A DNA stretch of 64,000 nucleotides from Streptomyces sp. Edi2 (GCF_040253635.1 NZ_JBEJGX010000003.1:6039501-6103500); one strand, 5' to 3'. Counted from the first letter of the stretch, positions 25,864 through 35,498 are shown. The notes: generated from the sequence alone by a model not told the origin. Translations and numbers: made by a program.

Positions 25864-27218
25864 GCGGCGCCCCGGAGCGGTCCCGGCCGCCCCGGCTGCC
25901 CTGGCCGTCCGGGAGCCGTTCGGCGGACGGCCGTGCCACCCGGGCCGGGGTGCCTGCCGCACGGGGCGGCGCCGTGATCGCCGCCGTCTACGCCCCGGCC
26001 GGCGCGCTGGCCTGCTGGTCGCTCGGCCGGACGCTCTGGGAGGGCCTGGCCGAGCCCGGGATCGCGCTGGCCTTCGGGCTGCTGATAGCGGTGGGCGAGC
26101 TGGTGGGCCGGGGCGCGCGGCCGGCGGCCGGGGGGCGGGGGCCGGGAGAGCGGGAGGTCTCCCCGCTCGGCGCGGCCGGCGCCCTCGCGTACGCGCTGCT
26201 CGGTGAGGCCGGCGGACGGCCGACGACCCATGGCGTACCGCAGATCGTGGCCGTGGTCCTGGCGGCCGGTCTGGTCGGACTCGTCCCGCAGGTCGCCCGC
26301 GGCCGGGGCCCGGCGCTTGACCACCTCGCCCGCCGGATGCTGACCATCGGGTTCGCCGCCACCTGCTTCCAGCCCCTCTACAACACCGGGACCCTGAGCA
26401 GCTGGGTGGCCTCAGGACCGGTCTACCCGCTGTTCCTGACCGGCCTGATGGCGCTGACCGCGCTGTGCGACGCGGTGCTGGCGGCCGCACTGGCCCGCGC
26501 CCGCACCGGCTGGCCGTACGGGCCGCTGCTGCGCGACGAGTTGCGGGCGCTGCCCGGCATCGGCTCGGCGATCTGTGCCACCGGAGTGGTGATCTCGCTG
26601 GCCACTGCGGTCGCCGGGCTCTGGGCGCTGCCGGTCTTCTGTCTGCCGCTGCTGCTGACCCAGTTCGCCTTCCGCCGGTTCGCGGCCGTGCGCACCACCT
26701 ACCGCCAGACCATCGCCTCGCTGGCCCGCTCCACCGAGATCGCCGGCTACACCCCGCACGGCCACGCCCGCCGGGTGGCCGCGCTCAGCCGCGCCGTGGG
26801 CCGTGAACTCGGTCTGAACGCACCGGACCTGGACGTGCTCGAATACGCCGCGCTGATGCATGACATCGGACAGCTCTCGCTCCTCGACCCGGTGCCCGAC
26901 GGCGCCACCGCGCCGCTGCCGCCCGCGCAGCAGCGCCGGATCGCGCTGCTGGGCGGCGCCGTGGTCCGGCAGACCGGGGTTCCCGCGGAGGTCGCGGTGG
27001 TCGTCGAGCGGCAGGCCGATCCGTACCGGGACCAGCCGGTCACGGCGCGTATCGTCCGCACGGTCAACGCCTACGACGACCTGTCGGGGGAGTCGGCGGG
27101 GCCGGGCGGCTCGCTGCGCGCCCTGGAGCGGCTGCGGCTGGCCACCGCGCAGGACCACGAGCCCCGGGTCGTCGAGGCGCTGGCCAGGGTCCTGGCGTGC
27201 GGCGGCCGGGCGGTGTGA
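25860..27218 (+). CDS. Membrane HD-domain protein with degenerate GYP region
   Basis: The 452-aa product resembles its upstream neighbour in layout: several hydrophobic segments (about residues 38-280) followed by an HD domain. The HD pair is kept (HGHARRVAALSRAVGRELG, then LMHDIGQLSLLD). However, the HHHERxDGxGYP segment is missing and is replaced by VVVERQADPYRDQPVTAR. It is therefore probably not a normal cyclic-dinucleotide phosphodiesterase and may be a regulatory partner. ATG 25860 overlaps the stop of the HD-GYP gene (ATGA), so the two are translationally coupled. A longer reading frame upstream lies inside the previous gene and is rejected. Confidence 0.8.
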   Translation: MSGAPERSRPPRLPWPSGSRSADGRATRAGVPAARGGAVIAAVYAPAGALACWSLGRTLWEGLAEPGIALAFGLLIAVGELVGRGARPAAGGRGPGEREVSPLGAAGALAYALLGEAGGRPTTHGVPQIVAVVLAAGLVGLVPQVARGRGPALDHLARRMLTIGFAATCFQPLYNTGTLSSWVASGPVYPLFLTGLMALTALCDAVLAAALARARTGWPYGPLLRDELRALPGIGSAICATGVVISLATAVAGLWALPVFCLPLLLTQFAFRRFAAVRTTYRQTIASLARSTEIAGYTPHGHARRVAALSRAVGRELGLNAPDLDVLEYAALMHDIGQLSLLDPVPDGATAPLPPAQQRRIALLGGAVVRQTGVPAEVAVVVERQADPYRDQPVTARIVRTVNAYDDLSGESAGPGGSLRALERLRLATAQDHEPRVVEALARVLACGGRAV

Positions 27219-27708
27219 GACGCCGATGCGTGCGGGCGGTGCGGGGCGGCGATGGGCAGTGGCGGCGTGCGATGCCGGTGTGAGATGCCCGACTCCTCGC
27301 GCGGCGCGGGACCGGCGGTGCCCGGTCGTCCGGCGTACGCCGCCCCGTCCCGGAGCTGTATGCCCCGGTAAGGCGGGAAACGGTCCCCGGCCGGTCACCA
27401 GCCGCCTCAAGGGGCCGTCTCGCCGCTCCCGCCCCCGCATTCGCCGCCCCGCCTGCACAGAGCGCCGGATGTCACGGAACCCATGGGTAATGAGCGCCCT
27501 CCGAGATGGGCATGGTTGGATGCGAAGGAAGCCCCTTTCAGGGGGTTCAGGGGGTCGGCGAAGGGCAAGGAGCCGCAGGGGGACCAGCAAACCAGGCTGA
27601 GCCCGACGGCAATCTGTGGCAGGTTGTCGAGTGGGCCCCTCAGACGGCCCCGGACGCCGCTCGGCACCCCACCGCAGTGGCACCAAGAGCAACCAGCAGG
27701 CGGGAATC
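27219..27708 (+). other. Intergenic region before the TPR gene
   Basis: I see no gene in these 490 bases. The left third is GC-rich. From about 27470 the composition is nearer to promoter sequence, with lower GC and words such as CATGGGTAATGAG. No clear hairpin, repeat or sigma consensus stands out. Confidence 0.5.
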
Positions 27709-28710
27709 GTGAGGATCTTCGGCAAGGTACGGCATCGGCCCTCCGCCTCGTGGCGGCAGGCGACCGACCGCGCTTTCACGCTGATCGGCGACGGCCGTTA
27801 CGAGGACGCGGGGGCGCTGCTGACCCGCGCCGCGGACATGGAGCCGTGGCTGTCCGAGTCCTGGTTCAACCTTGCTCTGCTGCACAAGTTCCGGCACGAC
27901 TGGGACCAGGCCAGGGCCGCCGGTCTGCGCGCGGTCGCGCTGCTGGACCGCGAGGCCGGGGCGCCCGACTGGTGGAACGTCGGCATCGCCGCCACCGCCC
28001 TGCAGGACTGGCCGCTGGCCCGCCGGGCCTGGCAGGCCTACGGCCTCAAGGTCCCCGGTGAGGGCTCGCCGTCCGGCGAACCGCTCGGTATGGCCCTGGG
28101 CAGCGCCGCCGTCCGCCTCTCCCCGGAAGGCGAGGCCGAGGTGGTCTGGGGCCGCCGGCTGGACCCGGCCCGTATCGAGGTGCTGTCCATCCCGCTGCCG
28201 TCCTCCGGGCGGCGCTGGGGCGAGGTGGTGCTGCACGACGGCGTCCCGCACGGCGAGCGGACCATTGCCTCGGGCGCCGACGGTGCCACCCGGGCCTATC
28301 CGGTCTTCGACGAGATCGAGCTGTGGGCGCCCTCCCCGGTCCCCACCTGGGTGGTGCTCCTGGAGGCCGCCACGGAGGCCGACCGGGACGCCCTGGAGCG
28401 GCTGGCGGCCGATGCGGGCTTCGCCGCCGAGGACTGGTCCTCGTCGGTCCGGCTGCTGTGCCGTACGTGCTCGGAGAGCCGGATGCCCAGCGACGAGGGC
28501 GACGGCGAGCACCTGGACCCGCACGACCACAGTGAACCGGGCCACCCCGGACCGCTGGGACACCGCACGGCGGGCTCGGGCTCGCTGTGGGTGCCGGAGC
28601 GCGAGTGCGGTATCGCGGCGCCGTCCGCCCTGGTGCGCGGTCTGCTGGACGGCTGGGTCGCGGACAGCCCGGACACCCGTGAGTGGCGGGATCTGGAAGA
28701 GGTCTGCTGA
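27709..28710 (+). CDS. Tetratricopeptide repeat protein
   Basis: The 333-aa protein begins with TPR-like helices: ATDRAFTLIGDGRYEDAGALLTRA, EPWLSESWFNLALLHKFRHDWDQARAAGLRA and TALQDWPLARRAWQAYGL. After residue about 110 comes a mixed alpha/beta domain with a Cys pair (LLCRTCSESRMP) and an Asp/His-rich linker (DPHDHSEPGHPG). Its length and order match a conserved streptomycete family without known function. GTG 27709 gives MRIFGKVRHRP, the usual N-terminus; the ribosome site is weak. It may be co-transcribed with def, which starts 68 bases later. Confidence 0.82.
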   Translation: MRIFGKVRHRPSASWRQATDRAFTLIGDGRYEDAGALLTRAADMEPWLSESWFNLALLHKFRHDWDQARAAGLRAVALLDREAGAPDWWNVGIAATALQDWPLARRAWQAYGLKVPGEGSPSGEPLGMALGSAAVRLSPEGEAEVVWGRRLDPARIEVLSIPLPSSGRRWGEVVLHDGVPHGERTIASGADGATRAYPVFDEIELWAPSPVPTWVVLLEAATEADRDALERLAADAGFAAEDWSSSVRLLCRTCSESRMPSDEGDGEHLDPHDHSEPGHPGPLGHRTAGSGSLWVPERECGIAAPSALVRGLLDGWVADSPDTREWRDLEEVC

Positions 28711-28778
28711 GCGCCGGGGCGCGCCCCCGTAGGCTGTAGCGCGACTACTCAGGGTTTTCAGGAAGGCGTACGGCGGAG

Positions 28779-29423
28779 ATGGCCCAGCAGCCTGTTTTTG
28801 ATCAAGACGGTGACCAGCGCGTGGACGAAGCATTCATCGATGACGTCACGGACGCGGAGGAGCGGGAGACCGCCCACCGCGAGCGCGGCACCTCGCGGCC
28901 GATCACGGTCGTCGGCAACCCCGTGCTCCACAAGGAGTGCAAGGACGTCACGGAGTTCGACGACGGGCTCGCCCAGCTCATCGACGACATGTTCGCCAGC
29001 CAGCGCACCGCCGAGGGCGTGGGCCTGGCCGCGAACCAGATCGGTGTGGACCTGAAGGTCTTCGTCTACGACTGCCCCGACGACCAGGGCGTCCGGCACG
29101 TCGGCGCGATCTGCAACCCGGTCCTGGACGAGCTGCCCGCCGAGCGCCGGATCCTGGACGACTCCAACGAGGGCTGCCTGTCCGTGCCCGGCGCCTACGC
29201 CTCGCTGGCCCGCCCCGACTACTCCGTGGTCCGCGGCCAGGACGCCAAGGGCGAGCCGGTCGCGATCGAGGGCACCGGCTTCTTCGCGCGCTGCCTGCAG
29301 CACGAGACCGATCACCTCTACGGCTACCTCTACATCGACCGGCTCAGCAAGCGGGACCGCAAGGACGCGCTGAAGCAGATGGCCGAGCTGGAGCCGCGCT
29401 ACCCCGTCGTCGCCAACGACTGA
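28779..29423 (+). CDS. def: Peptide deformylase
   Basis: Peptide deformylase removes the formyl group from the initiator Met of new proteins, using Fe2+ or another metal. All three family motifs are present: [10 protein letters not shown] (motif 1), EGCLSVPG with the metal-binding Cys (motif 2), and QHETDHL with the HExxH-type His pair and catalytic Glu (motif 3). The 214-aa product has an N-terminal extension of about 40 acidic residues beyond the catalytic core. GGCGGAG precedes the ATG. A strong hairpin at 29432 terminates it against the convergent PBP gene. Confidence 0.96.
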   Translation: MAQQPVFDQDGDQRVDEAFIDDVTDAEERETAHRERGTSRPITVVGNPVLHKECKDVTEFDDGLAQLIDDMFASQRTAEGVGLAANQIGVDLKVFVYDCPDDQGVRHVGAICNPVLDELPAERRILDDSNEGCLSVPGAYASLARPDYSVVRGQDAKGEPVAIEGTGFFARCLQHETDHLYGYLYIDRLSKRDRKDALKQMAELEPRYPVVAND

Positions 29424-29431
29424 CGCGAGCG

Positions 29432-29456
29432 GGCGCCCGGCCGGCGGCCGGGCGCC
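29432..29456. terminator. Bidirectional terminator between def and the PBP gene
   Basis: Perfect arms GGCGCCCGGCC (29432-29442) and GGCCGGGCGCC (29446-29456) lie between convergent genes. Confidence 0.8.
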
Positions 29457-29474
29457 TGGACGACGGGAACCGGA

Positions 29475-31433
29475 TCACGAGCCCTGCTGGTAGGCGCTCC
29501 AGACCTTCGGCGGGAGGGCCGTCCCCAGCCCGGTGCCGGAACCGCCGACGCCCTGCATCGGCAGCAGGTCGGGCGCGCCCGGCTTGTTGCGGAACATGGT
29601 GACGGCGGTGGTCGGTTCGTCTGCGTCACGGGCGCGGGGCGCCGGGTCGGGGCGGACACTGCCCCCCGTCTCCGGTCCGGCGCCGGGAACGGCACCGAGG
29701 TCAGGGCCGGCGCCCGAGGGGCTGCCGATGAACCACGCGGACTTCATCCGGTCGCCCGGCTCCGTGCGGCCGGCCGCGACGGCCTGCTGGGATGCCGCGT
29801 CCGGCTTCCCCAGGGTGCGCCAGCCGACTCCCTCCAGCGCGGTGGACACCTGCTGGGCGACCCCGGCGTCGAGGACCTGTACGGGCTCGCGGCGGTGCAG
29901 GCCGGGCACCTTCTTGCCGTTGTGGGTCATCCCGGTCACCGCGTAGGGGTCGGTGTGCAGCCCGCTGTTGGCGAAGGTGGTGTAGGCGCTCGCCATCCGT
30001 ATCGCGCTGGGGGCCGAGGTGCCCAGCGGGAAGGTCTGCTCCAGGCGGGCCATGCTCTCCTTGCGCAGGCCCGCGTCCACCGCGAGATCCCGGATCCGTT
30101 CCAGCCCGAGTTGCTGCCCGGCCTGGACGAACGGCGGGTTCTGGGCCTTCATCAGGGCACCCATCAGATTCCCGAACCCCATCTTTCGCCGGTCCGCCGC
30201 CTGTTCCGTGGTGTCCGGGGCGGCGCCGCCCGGCCGTTGGAGCGCGGCCGCCAGCACGAACGGCTTGAAGGCGGAGCCGGCCGGGACCGCTGTGGTGTCC
30301 GCGTTGTTGCTGAAGTGCCGGGTGGCGTCGGCACCGCCGTAGAGGGCGACGATCGCCCCGTCCTTGGGGCGTACGGAGGCCGCGCCGAATTCCACATAAT
30401 TGTCGGCCGCGCGCTTTTTGGGATCGATGGTGTCCCGGCGGACGTCCTTCACGGCCTTTTCCAGCCGGTGGGTGCGCTGTTTGTCGAAGGTGGTGTGAAT
30501 GCGGTAGCCGCCGCGTGCCAATTCCTTGTCGGTCAGGCCGGTGTCGGCCTTGATGAACTTATTGGCGACATCCACGAGATAGCCGGTCTGGCCGGCTTGG
30601 CTGGTGGGTTTGGACAGGCCCCGGGGCTCCGGGAAGGTGCGGTACTTCGCCCGCTCCTCCTGGCTCATCTTCCCGGTGGTGACCTGCCGGTCGAGTATCC
30701 ACTTCCACCGGGCCACGGCCCGCCGGTGATTGGCCGCGCTCAGCCCCGGATCGTACTGTTCCGAGCCCTTCAGCAAGGCTGCCAGTACGGCGCCCTGACT
30801 GGGATCCAGGTCCTTGGCGTCAATGCCGTAATAGGCATGGGAGGCGGCCTGGATTCCGTAGGAACCACGGCCGAACCAGCTGGTGTTGAGATAGCCGCGC
30901 AGAATCTCCTGCTTGGACTTCTGGTTGCTCACCTTCAGCGAGATGACGAGTTCCTTCACCTTGCGGGTGAGGGTCTGGTCCTGTGAGAGATAGGTGTTCT
31001 TCACATACTGCTGGGTGATGGTGGAGCCGCCCTGGGTGTCCTCGCCGGAGACCATGTTGACCACGGCGCGGCCGATGCCCTGGAGCGAGACTCCGGAGTC
31101 GCTGTAGAAGGTGGCGTTCTCCGCCGCGATCACGGAGTTCTCGACGGAGTCGGGCACCTTGTCGAGGGTGACGTTCTGCCGGTTGACGGCGCCGACGCTC
31201 ACCATCTGGCTGCCGTCCGCCCAGTAATAGACGGAGGCCTCCTGGCCGGCGAGCGCATTCTCACTCGGTATGCCGACCTGCGCGTACACCACGGCGAACA
31301 GCCCCGCCAGGCCGCCCGCGCCGAGCGCCACGACGCTCAGCCACTGTCTCCATGACGGCAGCCAACGGCGCAGACCTCCCCGTCCCTGGCGCGGATAGTC
31401 GATGAACCGGCGACGCCCCTTCAGTCCCTTCAT
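29475..31433 (-). CDS. Class A penicillin-binding protein with degenerate transpeptidase site
   Basis: This 652-aa protein has a cytoplasmic basic N-terminus, one membrane anchor (about residues 32-52), a GT51 transglycosylase domain and a transpeptidase-like domain. In the GT51 part the catalytic Glu is kept (AAENATFYSDSG) and the second motif is GGSTITQQYVKN. In the transpeptidase part the SxxK box is intact (PAGSAFKPF). The SxN box reads AQN (MKAQNPPFV) and the KTG box reads RTE (AAGRTEPGD before SAWFIG). It can therefore probably polymerise glycan but is unlikely to crosslink normally. No ribosome problem is seen at ATG 31433. It is monocistronic. Confidence 0.87.
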   Translation of the reverse strand: MKGLKGRRRFIDYPRQGRGGLRRWLPSWRQWLSVVALGAGGLAGLFAVVYAQVGIPSENALAGQEASVYYWADGSQMVSVGAVNRQNVTLDKVPDSVENSVIAAENATFYSDSGVSLQGIGRAVVNMVSGEDTQGGSTITQQYVKNTYLSQDQTLTRKVKELVISLKVSNQKSKQEILRGYLNTSWFGRGSYGIQAASHAYYGIDAKDLDPSQGAVLAALLKGSEQYDPGLSAANHRRAVARWKWILDRQVTTGKMSQEERAKYRTFPEPRGLSKPTSQAGQTGYLVDVANKFIKADTGLTDKELARGGYRIHTTFDKQRTHRLEKAVKDVRRDTIDPKKRAADNYVEFGAASVRPKDGAIVALYGGADATRHFSNNADTTAVPAGSAFKPFVLAAALQRPGGAAPDTTEQAADRRKMGFGNLMGALMKAQNPPFVQAGQQLGLERIRDLAVDAGLRKESMARLEQTFPLGTSAPSAIRMASAYTTFANSGLHTDPYAVTGMTHNGKKVPGLHRREPVQVLDAGVAQQVSTALEGVGWRTLGKPDAASQQAVAAGRTEPGDRMKSAWFIGSPSGAGPDLGAVPGAGPETGGSVRPDPAPRARDADEPTTAVTMFRNKPGAPDLLPMQGVGGSGTGLGTALPPKVWSAYQQGS

Positions 31434-31553
31434 GCCCGGGTAGACCTGGCGGGCATGGTTCCGGTTGCCGAGGTAACAGAACGCTCACAAACGGCGGGCG
31501 GGCGGGGCGAAGGGGCGTCGCGGTACGTCTTCCAGAACTCGTCCGGAAACCGT

Positions 31554-32606
31554 CTAGAAGTCGTCGTCGAAGGAGACCGACCCCTCGACGGCGACCTGGT
31601 AGGCGGACGCCCGGCGCTCGAAGAAGTTGGTCAGCTCCTGGACGTTCTGCAGCTCCATGAAGGAGAACGGGTTCTCCGAGCCGTAGACCGGCGCGAAGCC
31701 GAGTCGCTGCAGCCGCTGGTCGGCGACGCACTGGAGGTATTCGCGCATCGAGTCGGTGTTCATGCCCGGCAGGCCCTCACCGCACAGGTCGCGGCCGAAC
31801 TGCAGCTCCGCCTCGACGGCCTCCTTGAGCATCTCGGTGACCTGCTGCTCCAGCTTGTCGTCGAAGAGGTCGGGCTCCTCCTCGCGGACGGTGTCCACGA
31901 CCGAGAACGCGAACTCCATGTGCATGGACTCGTCGCGGAAGACCCAGTTGGTGCCGGTGGCCAGGCCGTGCAGCAGGCCCCGCGAGCGGAACCAGTACAC
32001 GTACGCGAAGGCGCCGTAGAAGAACAGCCCCTCGATGCAGGCCGCGAAGCAGATCAGGTTCAGCAGGAAGCGGCGCCGGTCGGCCTTGGACTCCAGCCGG
32101 TCGATCTTCTCGACCGAGTCCATCCACCGGAAGCAGAACTGTGCCTTCTCCCGGATGGACGGGATGTTCTCCACGGCCGCGAAGGCGGCGGCGCGGTCGT
32201 CCGGGTCGGGGAGGTAGGTGTCCAGCAGCGTCAGGTAGAACTGGACGTGCACGGCCTCCTCGAAGAGCTGCCGGCTCAGGTACAGCCGCGCCTCGGGGGA
32301 GTTGATGTGCTTGTAGAGCGTCAGCACGAGGTTGTTGGAGACGATCGAGTCACCGGTCGCGAAGAACGCGACCAGCCGGCCGATCATGTGCTGCTCACCC
32401 GGCGAGAGCTTGGCGAGGTCGGCGACGTCGGAGTGGAGGTCGACCTCCTCCACGGTCCAGGTGTTCTTGATCGCGTCGCGGTAGCGGTCGTAGAACTCCG
32501 GGTACCGCATGGGGCGCAGCGTCAGCTCGAAGCCCGGGTCGAGGAGGTTCTTGGTGCCGGTGGTGGCGGTGTGCGCGGCGGCGTTGGTTTCCGGTGCGGT
32601 GGTCAT
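31554..32606 (-). CDS. nrdB: Class Ia ribonucleotide reductase, small (radical) subunit NrdB
   Basis: NrdB carries the di-iron centre that oxidises the tyrosyl radical residue for ribonucleotide reduction. The 350-aa protein keeps the metal ligands: Glu/His residues in RQLFEEAVHVQFY, then ESMHMEF, within a ferritin-like helical bundle. Its C-terminal tail (AVEGSVSFDDDF) is the acidic segment that docks to NrdA. The ATG at 32606 overlaps the nrdA stop (TAATG), so the pair is translationally coupled. The upstream riboswitch controls both. Confidence 0.95.
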   Translation of the reverse strand: MTTAPETNAAAHTATTGTKNLLDPGFELTLRPMRYPEFYDRYRDAIKNTWTVEEVDLHSDVADLAKLSPGEQHMIGRLVAFFATGDSIVSNNLVLTLYKHINSPEARLYLSRQLFEEAVHVQFYLTLLDTYLPDPDDRAAAFAAVENIPSIREKAQFCFRWMDSVEKIDRLESKADRRRFLLNLICFAACIEGLFFYGAFAYVYWFRSRGLLHGLATGTNWVFRDESMHMEFAFSVVDTVREEEPDLFDDKLEQQVTEMLKEAVEAELQFGRDLCGEGLPGMNTDSMREYLQCVADQRLQRLGFAPVYGSENPFSFMELQNVQELTNFFERRASAYQVAVEGSVSFDDDF

Positions 32607-35056
32607 TACTGGCAGGCCTCGCAGGACTCGGGGTTTTCCAGGGAGCAGGCGACCGCCTCGGGGTCGGTGGCCTGCTGCGGTACGGGGGCGGGGGCGGCGG
32701 CCGAGGTGCCGCGTGCCGACTGGGCGATCCGGGTGGCCGGCCGTGACCGCAGGTAGTACGTCGTCTTGATGCCGCGCTTCCAGGCGTAGGCGTACATCGA
32801 GCTGAGCTTGCCGATGGTCGGCGACGCCATGAAGAGGTTCAGCGACTGGCTCTGGTCGAGGTAGGGCGTACGGGCCGCGGCCATGTCGATCAGGGCGCGC
32901 TGCGGGATCTCCCAGGCGGTGCGGTACAGCGCCCGGATCTCCTCGGGGATCCATGCGACGTCCTGCACCGAGCCGTTGGCCTCGCGCAGCGCGTCCCGGG
33001 TCCGGGCGTCCCACAGCCCCAGCGCCTTGAGCTCTTCGATCAGGTAGGCATTGACCTGCAGGAACTCACCGGACAGCGTCTCGCGCTTGAAGAGGTTGGA
33101 GACCTGCGGCTCGATGCACTCGTACACGCCCGCGATGGAGGCGATGGTCGCGGTCGGGGCGATCGCCAGCAGCAGGGAGTTGCGCATGCCGGTCGCCGCG
33201 ATACGGGTGCGCAGCGCAGCCCAGCGGTCCGCCCAGCGCGGTTCCGCGTTCGGGTAGTGGTCCGGGTGCAGCACACCGCGCGCCGTACGCGTCGCGGACC
33301 ACGCCTCGTGCGGGCCGTGCCGCTCCGCGAGGTCGGCGGACGCCTCGTACGCGGCGAGCATGATCCGCTCGGAAATACGGGTTGACAGGTCCCGCGCCTC
33401 GGGCGAGTCGAAGGGCAGCCGCAGCCGGAAGAACACGTCCTGCAGGCCCATCAGGCCCAGACCGACCGGGCGCCAGCGGGAGTTGGAGGTCCCGGCCTGC
33501 TCGGTCGGGTAGAAGTTGATGTCCACGACGCGGTCGAGGAAGGTGACGGCAGTGCGGACGGTGGCGTCCAGCCGCTCCCAGTCCATCTCGCCGTGCTCGC
33601 CCAGGTGGGCGGCGAGGTTGACCGACCCGAGGTTGCAGACCGCGGTCTCCCCGTCGTTGGTCACCTCCAGGATCTCGGTGCACAGGTTGGAGGAGTGCAC
33701 GACCTGGCCGGGCTCGGCGGTCTGGTTGGCGGTGCGGTTGGCGGCGTCCTTGAACGTCATCCAGCCGTTGCCGGTCTGCGCCAGGGTGCGCATCATCCGG
33801 GAGTACAGCACCCGGGCGGGGATCTGCTTGAGCGCCCGGCCCTCGGCCTCCAGCTTGCGGTAGGCGGCGTCGAACTCGTCGCCCCACAGGTCCACCAGCT
33901 CGGGGGCGTCCGAGGGCGAGAACAGCGACCAGTCGGCGTCCGCCTCCACCCGGCGCATGAACTCGTCCGGGATCCAGTGCGCGATGTTCAGGTTGTGGGT
34001 GCGGCGGGCCTCCTCACCGGTGTTGTCGCGCAGCTCCAGGAACTCCTCGATGTCCGCGTGCCAGGTCTCCAGGTAGACGCAGGCGGCGCCCTTGCGCCGG
34101 CCGCCCTGGTTCACGGCCGCGACCGAGGCGTCCAGGGTGCGCAGGAACGGCACGATGCCGTTGGAGTGCCCGTTGGTGCCGCGGATCAGCGAACCGCGGG
34201 CGCGGATACGGGAGTACGACAGGCCGATGCCGCCCGCGTGCTTCGAGAGCCGCGCGACCTGGTGGTAGCGGTCGTAGATCGAGTCCAGCTCGTCCAGCGG
34301 CGAGTCCAGCAGGTAGCAGGACGACATCTGCGGGTGGCGGGTGCCGGAGTTGAACAGCGTGGGCGAGGAGGGGAGGTAGGACAGCGAGCTGGTGAGGCGG
34401 TAGAGCTCGGCGACCTCGTCCAGGGCGTGGTTGCTGCCCTCTTCGGAATCAGCGGTCTCCGCGAGGCCGCAGGCCACCCGCAGCAGGAAGTGCTGGGGAG
34501 TCTCGATGACCTGACGGGTGGTGGGGTGGCGCAGGAGGTAGCGCGAGTGCAGGGTGCGCAGCCCGAAGTAGCCGAACCGGTCGTCGGCACCGTCGGCCAG
34601 CGCCCGCTCGACCAGCGCGTCCAGACGGGCCGCGTGGCTGCGGACGAACTCCGCGGTCTCGTCGGCGATCAGGCCCTCGCGGTGGCCGACCTCGACGGAG
34701 GCGGAGAAGGCGACCGCCCCCTGTCCGGCCGCCTCCTGTGCGATGGCGAGGGTGAGCAGACGCGCGGCGAGCTTGGAGTACTGCGGCTCGTCACCGATCA
34801 GTCCGGCCGCGGCATCGATGGCCAGCGACCGCAGTTCGGCCTCGTCGGAGCCCGCGTGCCGGCCGCGCAGGGCGGCGGCGGCCACCTTGCCGGGGTCGGT
34901 CGCGGTCAGGTCCTCGGTCAGCTCGGTCAGGGTGCGCAGCAGGGCTACGCCCGGACCGTCCTCGCCCGCTCCATTGCCGGCGGAACCGGCAGGCGTGGCC
35001 ACCACGGGCGGTACGACCTCGGAGTCTGACGCGGGCTCCGTTGGCGCGATGGTCAC
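32606..35056 (-). CDS. nrdA: Class Ia ribonucleotide reductase, large subunit NrdA
   Basis: NrdA reduces ribonucleoside diphosphates to the deoxy forms. The 816-aa protein shows the active-site Cys in PQMSSCYLLDSPLDE, the radical Cys/Glu in NLCTEILE, the second redox Cys in TAVCNLGSVNL, the radical-transfer Tyr pair in TTYYLRSRP, and a C-terminal redox CEACQ. I see no ATP-cone sequence (no VxKRDG-like motif) in the N-terminal 100 residues. The GTG at 35056 is 8 bases after GGGAG. Longer frames upstream lie in the riboswitch leader. Streptomycetes also use a B12-dependent class II enzyme, which explains the B12 control of this operon. Confidence 0.95.
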   Translation of the reverse strand: MTIAPTEPASDSEVVPPVVATPAGSAGNGAGEDGPGVALLRTLTELTEDLTATDPGKVAAAALRGRHAGSDEAELRSLAIDAAAGLIGDEPQYSKLAARLLTLAIAQEAAGQGAVAFSASVEVGHREGLIADETAEFVRSHAARLDALVERALADGADDRFGYFGLRTLHSRYLLRHPTTRQVIETPQHFLLRVACGLAETADSEEGSNHALDEVAELYRLTSSLSYLPSSPTLFNSGTRHPQMSSCYLLDSPLDELDSIYDRYHQVARLSKHAGGIGLSYSRIRARGSLIRGTNGHSNGIVPFLRTLDASVAAVNQGGRRKGAACVYLETWHADIEEFLELRDNTGEEARRTHNLNIAHWIPDEFMRRVEADADWSLFSPSDAPELVDLWGDEFDAAYRKLEAEGRALKQIPARVLYSRMMRTLAQTGNGWMTFKDAANRTANQTAEPGQVVHSSNLCTEILEVTNDGETAVCNLGSVNLAAHLGEHGEMDWERLDATVRTAVTFLDRVVDINFYPTEQAGTSNSRWRPVGLGLMGLQDVFFRLRLPFDSPEARDLSTRISERIMLAAYEASADLAERHGPHEAWSATRTARGVLHPDHYPNAEPRWADRWAALRTRIAATGMRNSLLLAIAPTATIASIAGVYECIEPQVSNLFKRETLSGEFLQVNAYLIEELKALGLWDARTRDALREANGSVQDVAWIPEEIRALYRTAWEIPQRALIDMAAARTPYLDQSQSLNLFMASPTIGKLSSMYAYAWKRGIKTTYYLRSRPATRIAQSARGTSAAAPAPVPQQATDPEAVACSLENPESCEACQ

Positions 35057-35227
35057 GTGATGCTCTCCCTCACTCGGCGGGGGCCGGAGGGGAGGGACGC
35101 GAAGGGCGCACGCGGGCATGCGGCACCCCGAAAGCGTCAGGGGTGCGCGGGCATACCGCGCGGCGTCCATCGGCCCAACCCTCGGGGCCCGGACGTTTCG
35201 ACACCCGCACCCATGGCGGTGCGGACG

Positions 35228-35395
35228 TACCATCGGCAGGTCCTCGGACTACACGAGCGCACGCCGGAGCCGGTGTCCGGCCGGTCGAGCGCGCTCCCAC
35301 ACCGTTGCGGGACAGTTCCGGATTCGCACCGGATTCCCCTGCGGCGACAGCGAGGACGAGCATACATGTGGTGGTGGCTCCTCGCGTGCACCCCC
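35228..35395 (-). promoter_or_regulatory. Cobalamin (adenosylcobalamin) riboswitch
   Basis: On the minus strand the leader contains GGGGAATCCGGTG (35327-35339), the core CTGTCCCGCAAC (35304-35315), and the B12 box AGTCCGAGGACCTGCC ending at about 35235. These are in the right order and spacing for a cobalamin riboswitch. It lies about 170 bases before nrdA. When B12 is present it should switch off nrdAB, leaving the B12-dependent reductase to work. It fills most of the gap between nrdA and the Uma2 gene. Confidence 0.93.
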
Positions 35396-35498
35396 ACATC
35401 TAGTGTGTCGTGAGTGATCACACAGTGTCTGTCAGTGGCCTCGGCTATCGTCGGTGACACGTTCTCTGCTCCGTCCCGTGGAAGGGGGAGAAGGCCTC

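Noticed and set aside
33066..33887. A plus-one frame within nrdA on the same strand (273 codons)
   Set aside because: It overlaps the conserved nrdA catalytic region in a different frame and has no recognisable sequence.
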